Source: an uncultured Alistipes sp. (GTDB lineage Bacteria > Bacteroidota > Bacteroidia > Bacteroidales > Rikenellaceae). Taken from it: a stretch of DNA of 28,876 nucleotides. Shown in pieces: positions 25,887 to 28,876 of the stretch (positions are counted from its first letter, which is position 1; every line of letters starts with the position of its first letter). Under the pieces are notes generated by a model that was not told the origin of the DNA, made no database searches, and was given only the letters and a program-made list of their open reading frames with translations. The DNA is taken from contig UQNV01000028.1 in assembly GCA_900542505.1 (NCBI GenBank), positions 1 to 28,876 of the forward strand, in the 5' to 3' direction. The translations under genes were made by a program, and so were the position numbers.

Positions 25887-25894
25887 TATCTTTG
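25887..25894 (+). promoter_or_regulatory. -7 box of ssrA
   Basis: TATCTTTG matches the consensus, with a T-rich run (25862-25869) at the -33 distance. Initiation near 25901 would give a precursor with about 35 extra 5' bases to be trimmed, presumably by RNase P. Confidence 0.65.
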
Positions 25895-25935
25895 CCCAGG
25901 TTTCCAAGAGGACTCGTCCCGCGCGGAACAAACAC

Positions 25936-26336
25936 GGGGGTGCCCGGTTTTGACAGCAGGCAGAGTCGGATTGTAAGCACGTCGAGCGCTGTGTGGCGGC
26001 TCGTAAATCCCGACACTCGACAATCAAATGGCAATAACAGCTATGCACTCGCTGCCTAATTTTCAAGGAAAATTAGCTTAATCGCCGGGTCCAAGGAGGC
26101 TTGGCGACGAGTATCCCGGGCGACTGTTCCGCTCCTTAACGGTTGTCCACATGGGGTATCATTCCTTTGGAGATAGTGCGTCGGAGGGTTCCGGCCGGCG
26201 TGCAAAATCACAGGAACTGGGCTCCGGGTTAGGTTGCCGCCTGCCAGACCCGGAGCGGAGGACCAAATGGCGGATAAGCGTGTAGAAAGCTCTCGGGCTC
26301 CTTGTTTGGACGCGGGTTCGACTCCCGCCACCTCCA
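25936..26336 (+). ncRNA. ssrA: Transfer-messenger RNA
   Basis: This 401-base tmRNA rescues stalled ribosomes together with SmpB and adds a degradation tag. The tRNA-like ends pair GGGGGTG (25936-25942) with CACCTCC (26329-26335), discriminator A26336. GGTTTTGACAGC near the 5' end is the conserved D-arm region. The T arm GCGGG-TTCGACT-CCCGC lies just before the 3' acceptor strand. The tag frame 26030-26059 encodes GNNSYALAA followed by TAA. The hairpin TAATTTTC/GAAAATTA right after the tag stop and the GC-rich segments that follow are where the pseudoknots should form. The 3' CCA is not encoded (CAAA follows), so it must be added. A terminator hairpin starts three bases downstream. Confidence 0.95.
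26030..26059 (+). other. tmRNA tag reading frame
   Basis: The resume codon GGC begins at 26030; the frame reads Gly-Asn-Asn-Ser-Tyr-Ala-Leu-Ala-Ala then TAA. The YALAA ending is the Bacteroidetes form of the ClpXP-recognised tag and supports the resume point. It starts with Gly like the Bacteroides tag GETNYALAA. Confidence 0.85.
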
Positions 26337-26338
26337 CA

Positions 26339-26383
26339 AAACGAATCGCACTTGTCTGCCAATCAGACAAGTGCGATTCGTTT
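26339..26383. terminator. Terminator of ssrA, probably bidirectional
   Basis: A 20-bp perfect stem pairs 26339-26358 with 26364-26383 around CCAAT. Its edges are A-rich and T-rich, so on the minus strand it can also stop the DUF4838 gene whose stop is at 26444. Confidence 0.88.
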
Positions 26384-26443
26384 GTTTTACCGGTGTATCA
26401 CCGTTCGGTGCGGTTGGGCCGCAACGGCGCAGCCCCTTGCGGC

Positions 26444-28645
26444 TCAGAATACCGATACTTCGTCGAGGAAGAACCAGCAGGGGCAGCCCACACCGTAATG
26501 CCACGACGGGCAGATTTTGGTTCCTTCGACCGAAACGCGTACGTAGCGCGCCTTGACGGCCTCGTCCTTTACGACCGTTGCCGGCACGAACTTCACCGGA
26601 ACGGAATCATCCTCGGGGAACTCCACGCGGCCGAATTCCGCCCAGGTCTCGTTGTCCGACGAGACGGCAAACGTGACCGACCGGGGTAGCAGAATCCACT
26701 GGCCCAACTGATGGAGGAAATCCGCCTCGACGGTCGTGAACTCCTGCTCTTCACCCATGTCGACGATGAACGCCGCATCGCAGCCTTCCCATCCGGTCCA
26801 GCTCTCGACGAACGATGCGCCGCCGAACAATCCGTCGGTGAGCGTTCGCTCGCCGGTCTCCTTGTAGCGTGCGGCCGGCTCGTCGAGCCAAATGATGCGG
26901 GCGCCAAGGGCCTTGCTCCTGCGCTCCGAGGGGAGGTAGCGCTCACGGTAGAGCTTGCAGTACTCCTTCGGGCTGTTGTTGCGCTCGTTGAGCGTCTTGA
27001 TGCCGAACAGGTCGATGTACCGTTCGAAGGCGTCCAGCTCGCGTACGACGGCATCGATATCCTTGTCGGTCGTCGTGCGGGCGATTTCGAGGTCGGAGTA
27101 CATCAGCGGCAGACGGGCCATGTGTACCCGGGCGAGCCGCGTCGAGTCGTCGGCCACGGCCTTCTCCGCCAGGTCGAACAGCTGGTTGTAACGCTTGCGG
27201 CAGGCGGCGTTGAGCATGCCGTCCTTGTGCGAGACGGGCGAATCGTAAATCCAGAGCCGGTTGCCCGACGCAAGCAGTCCGCCCTCGAGCAGCTTCTCAT
27301 ATTGATAGAGGTAGGGCGTCGCCTCGCCGTAGTAGCCCTTCATGAAGCGGAGCATCAGTTCGTCGGTATCCTGGTCGGGATTCCACATCAGCTTGCTGAC
27401 CACATAGGTACGCATCTCCGAAAAATCGCCGCCGTACGAGCCGCCAATCTGCGAGAAGTGCATCGTCACGTGGTTGCGGTGGAAGAGCTCGATGTTGGGC
27501 TTGAGAATCGGGAAGTTGGGGAACGGGGCGACCATGTTGTCGAAGTTGATGCCGTAGTCCCAGACGAAGATGTTGTCCGAAACGGCCGACCAGCCCTCGA
27601 GTGCGCGGACGAACTCCTGCCCCGAGGCATTGTCCGTGAGCGGCACCTCGCGGTTGCAGTCGATGTCGCAGAGCATGATGTTGACGTTGGGCAGGGGCTT
27701 GACATGGCGCGGCGGCTGCATCGTGAAGAGATAGGCCAGCGTCGAGAACTCCTTGTCGGGGAAACGCTCGGCAAGTTTGTTCAGGAAGCGGATGTAATTG
27801 CCCGAGGGGGCGCCCTCGTATTCGTTCACCTTCTCGCACTCTTCGCAGCGGCAGTAGGTGAAGTTGCTGTCGTTCTGGCTGATGGAGATGATGCTCATCC
27901 CGGGATTAGCCTTGAAGATGGAGTCCACCTTGGCCGCTACCAGTTCGAACACCTCGGGGTTGGTCAGACACCACTGGCTGGCACGTCCCGGACGGCGCTC
28001 GCCGTTGATGAACGAGTAGTACTCGGGGTGCTCCCCGCCGTAGACCGAGGCCGGGAGCAGCTGGTTGAACGTGTGGACCCAGAGCCCTCCGGCGAAGATG
28101 TCGCGGGGCTCCTCCAGCCGCAGGAAGGTCCGATAGGTGGGGTCCAGCGCCATGCCGTAGGCCTGGCTCTGACGGTAGCGGAACGCCGGATTCTCGTAGC
28201 AGTCCATCTCGGGCAGCTGAATGGTGCGGCTGCGGTCGAGCGTGTAGGTGTTCGCCGCGAGATAGTCCACTCCGAGATTGCGCTCGAGCAGCGTCACCAC
28301 ACCGTAGACGGCGCCCTTGTCGCCGCCCGACGAGATGTAGAGCACCCCGTCGCTGGTCCGGAGCCGGAATCCGTCCTCGGTAAGCGACGAGGTGTCGCCC
28401 GCACCGATGACCACGTCGCCCCGCCTGGGGGCGGCTTTCGTGACGAGCGGCAGCTCCGCACCGCTCGATTCGCGGACAAAACGCTGCAGCAGTTCGGCGG
28501 CATGGCGGTTGACCGGCGTGTCTTCCGCCACGACAATCCGCGCCGCAGGTTTCCCGTTGCGGACCAGTGTCATCTGGGCCGCAGCGGGAAGCGTCCCCGA
28601 CAGCATGGCGGCAATCAGGAGCAGAAAAGGTTTCAAATAACGCAT
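26444..28645 (-). CDS. Secreted DUF4838 protein with C-terminal discoidin-like domain
   Basis: This 733-residue protein has a Sec signal peptide (hydrophobic core 5-18, cleavage near PAAA 20-23, no lipobox Cys). Residues about 35-146 resemble the alpha-glucuronidase N-terminal (GH67N-like) domain: ARIVVAEDTPVNRHAAELLQ, then GAVYGVVTLLERNLGVDYLA. A DUF4838 region follows (about 185-450) with HTFNQLLP, the cysteine cluster YCRCEEC (264-270), and DIDCNREVPL. A helical part leads to a beta-rich domain (about 605-733: DMGEEQEFTTVEADF, VTFAVSSDNETWAEF, ARYVRVSVEG) typical of F5/8 type C carbohydrate-binding modules. The layout fits a glycoside hydrolase-like enzyme acting on a host or dietary glycan, but the substrate and catalytic residues are unknown. 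No SusC/SusD pair lies nearby. It starts at ATG 28645 with a clear promoter upstream. Confidence 0.85.
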   Translation of the reverse strand: MRYLKPFLLLIAAMLSGTLPAAAQMTLVRNGKPAARIVVAEDTPVNRHAAELLQRFVRESSGAELPLVTKAAPRRGDVVIGAGDTSSLTEDGFRLRTSDGVLYISSGGDKGAVYGVVTLLERNLGVDYLAANTYTLDRSRTIQLPEMDCYENPAFRYRQSQAYGMALDPTYRTFLRLEEPRDIFAGGLWVHTFNQLLPASVYGGEHPEYYSFINGERRPGRASQWCLTNPEVFELVAAKVDSIFKANPGMSIISISQNDSNFTYCRCEECEKVNEYEGAPSGNYIRFLNKLAERFPDKEFSTLAYLFTMQPPRHVKPLPNVNIMLCDIDCNREVPLTDNASGQEFVRALEGWSAVSDNIFVWDYGINFDNMVAPFPNFPILKPNIELFHRNHVTMHFSQIGGSYGGDFSEMRTYVVSKLMWNPDQDTDELMLRFMKGYYGEATPYLYQYEKLLEGGLLASGNRLWIYDSPVSHKDGMLNAACRKRYNQLFDLAEKAVADDSTRLARVHMARLPLMYSDLEIARTTTDKDIDAVVRELDAFERYIDLFGIKTLNERNNSPKEYCKLYRERYLPSERRSKALGARIIWLDEPAARYKETGERTLTDGLFGGASFVESWTGWEGCDAAFIVDMGEEQEFTTVEADFLHQLGQWILLPRSVTFAVSSDNETWAEFGRVEFPEDDSVPVKFVPATVVKDEAVKARYVRVSVEGTKICPSWHYGVGCPCWFFLDEVSVF

Positions 28646-28671
28646 AGTGGTAGAGGGTTAGTTTGTCGCTT

Positions 28672-28702
28672 CAAATATACTAAAAAAGCCCAACGGCACA
28701 AA
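28672..28702 (-). promoter_or_regulatory. Promoter of the DUF4838 gene
   Basis: On the minus strand TTTG (28702-28699) and TATATTTG (28679-28672) are 19 bases apart, an excellent consensus match. The leader to ATG 28645 is about 20 bases. Confidence 0.8.
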
Positions 28703-28807
28703 AAAGTTCAGGAAGAGGACAAACCCCGCTGCCGGCAGTCGCTCCGGCGAAACGGGACGGGGTGGATAAATTCCGCCGCCGAACGGGCCGATACTGCCTA
28801 TTTTTTA

Positions 28808-28815
28808 TATCTTTG
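28808..28815 (+). promoter_or_regulatory. -7 box of a rightward transcript leaving the window
   Basis: TATCTTTG matches the -7 consensus; no clear TTTG lies 19-20 bases upstream. Transcription would start near 28822, so the gene it serves is probably beyond the right edge. Confidence 0.5.
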
Positions 28816-28819
28816 CTGT

Positions 28820-28867
28820 ATGAAGTTACGAAAAGAGTGTAATTTATTGGAAATGAGCGTAGGTTAA
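28820..28867 (+). CDS. Possible 15-codon leader ORF at the right edge
   Basis: ATG 28820 opens a frame for MKLRKECNLLEMSVG ending at TAA 28865-28867. It begins about where transcription from the adjacent -7 box should start, so as a peptide it would be nearly leaderless. It could be a leader peptide, but chance is more likely because the downstream gene is not visible. Confidence 0.15.
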   Translation: MKLRKECNLLEMSVG

Positions 28868-28876
28868 TTGCTCTTG

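Noticed and set aside
26711..28867. A 718-codon plus-strand open frame opposite the DUF4838 gene
   Set aside because: Antisense to a gene with a signal peptide and a strong promoter; no family features. Only its last 15 codons are kept as a low-confidence leader ORF.

Overview
The window looks like a chromosomal segment from a GC-rich Bacteroidales bacterium, most likely Alistipes or a close Rikenellaceae relative. Four things point there. Many genes are preceded by the Bacteroidetes promoter signature (TTTG, about 19-20 bases, TAnnTTTG). The tmRNA tag reads GNNSYALAA, of the Bacteroidetes YALAA type. A cysteate synthase-like gene fits a sulfonolipid producer. The proteins carry Bacteroidales-type features such as DUF3822, DUF4838 and a long-form urocanate hydratase. 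The assignment is inference; no 16S gene is present.

Layout. Bases 1-1643 hold the end of nspC (polyamine synthesis) and a cysteate synthase-like PLP enzyme. Bases 1676-3787 hold a TonB-dependent outer-membrane receptor with its own promoter. Bases 4018-11590 form a probable five-gene unit, ftcD-hutU-hutH-hutI-msrBA. It encodes the full route from histidine to glutamate with transfer of the formimino group to tetrahydrofolate, plus a secreted methionine sulfoxide reductase. An 18-bp hairpin terminator at 11650-11688 separates it from a minus-strand DNA-maintenance group: mutS, a uracil-DNA-glycosylase-superfamily protein and a RecD-like helicase. Divergent from the helicase is a coupled plus-strand run: a membrane-anchored protein of unknown function, a DUF3822 protein and rsmD. 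A tRNA-Asp gene follows.

Bases 18663-19000 hold no convincing gene. Then come a Crp/Fnr-type regulator and a membrane acyltransferase, with a CRP-geometry palindrome between them in the acyltransferase promoter. The minus strand then carries an EamA transporter, udk, gyrB and an FtsE-like ABC ATPase. Divergent from the ATPase is ssrA (tmRNA). The window closes with a secreted DUF4838/discoidin-like protein on the minus strand and a promoter pointing off the right edge.

Most of the window is housekeeping and catabolic DNA. I see no CRISPR array, insertion sequence, prophage or recognisable defence system. The most distinctive signals are in transcription architecture. In two places a terminator hairpin and the next gene's promoter share bases (TonB receptor, gyrB). 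The mutS promoter lies inside its open reading frame and decides the start codon. A Crp/Fnr gene sits beside a near-perfect TTTGA-N6-TCAAA site centred about 42 bases upstream of the predicted acyltransferase start point.
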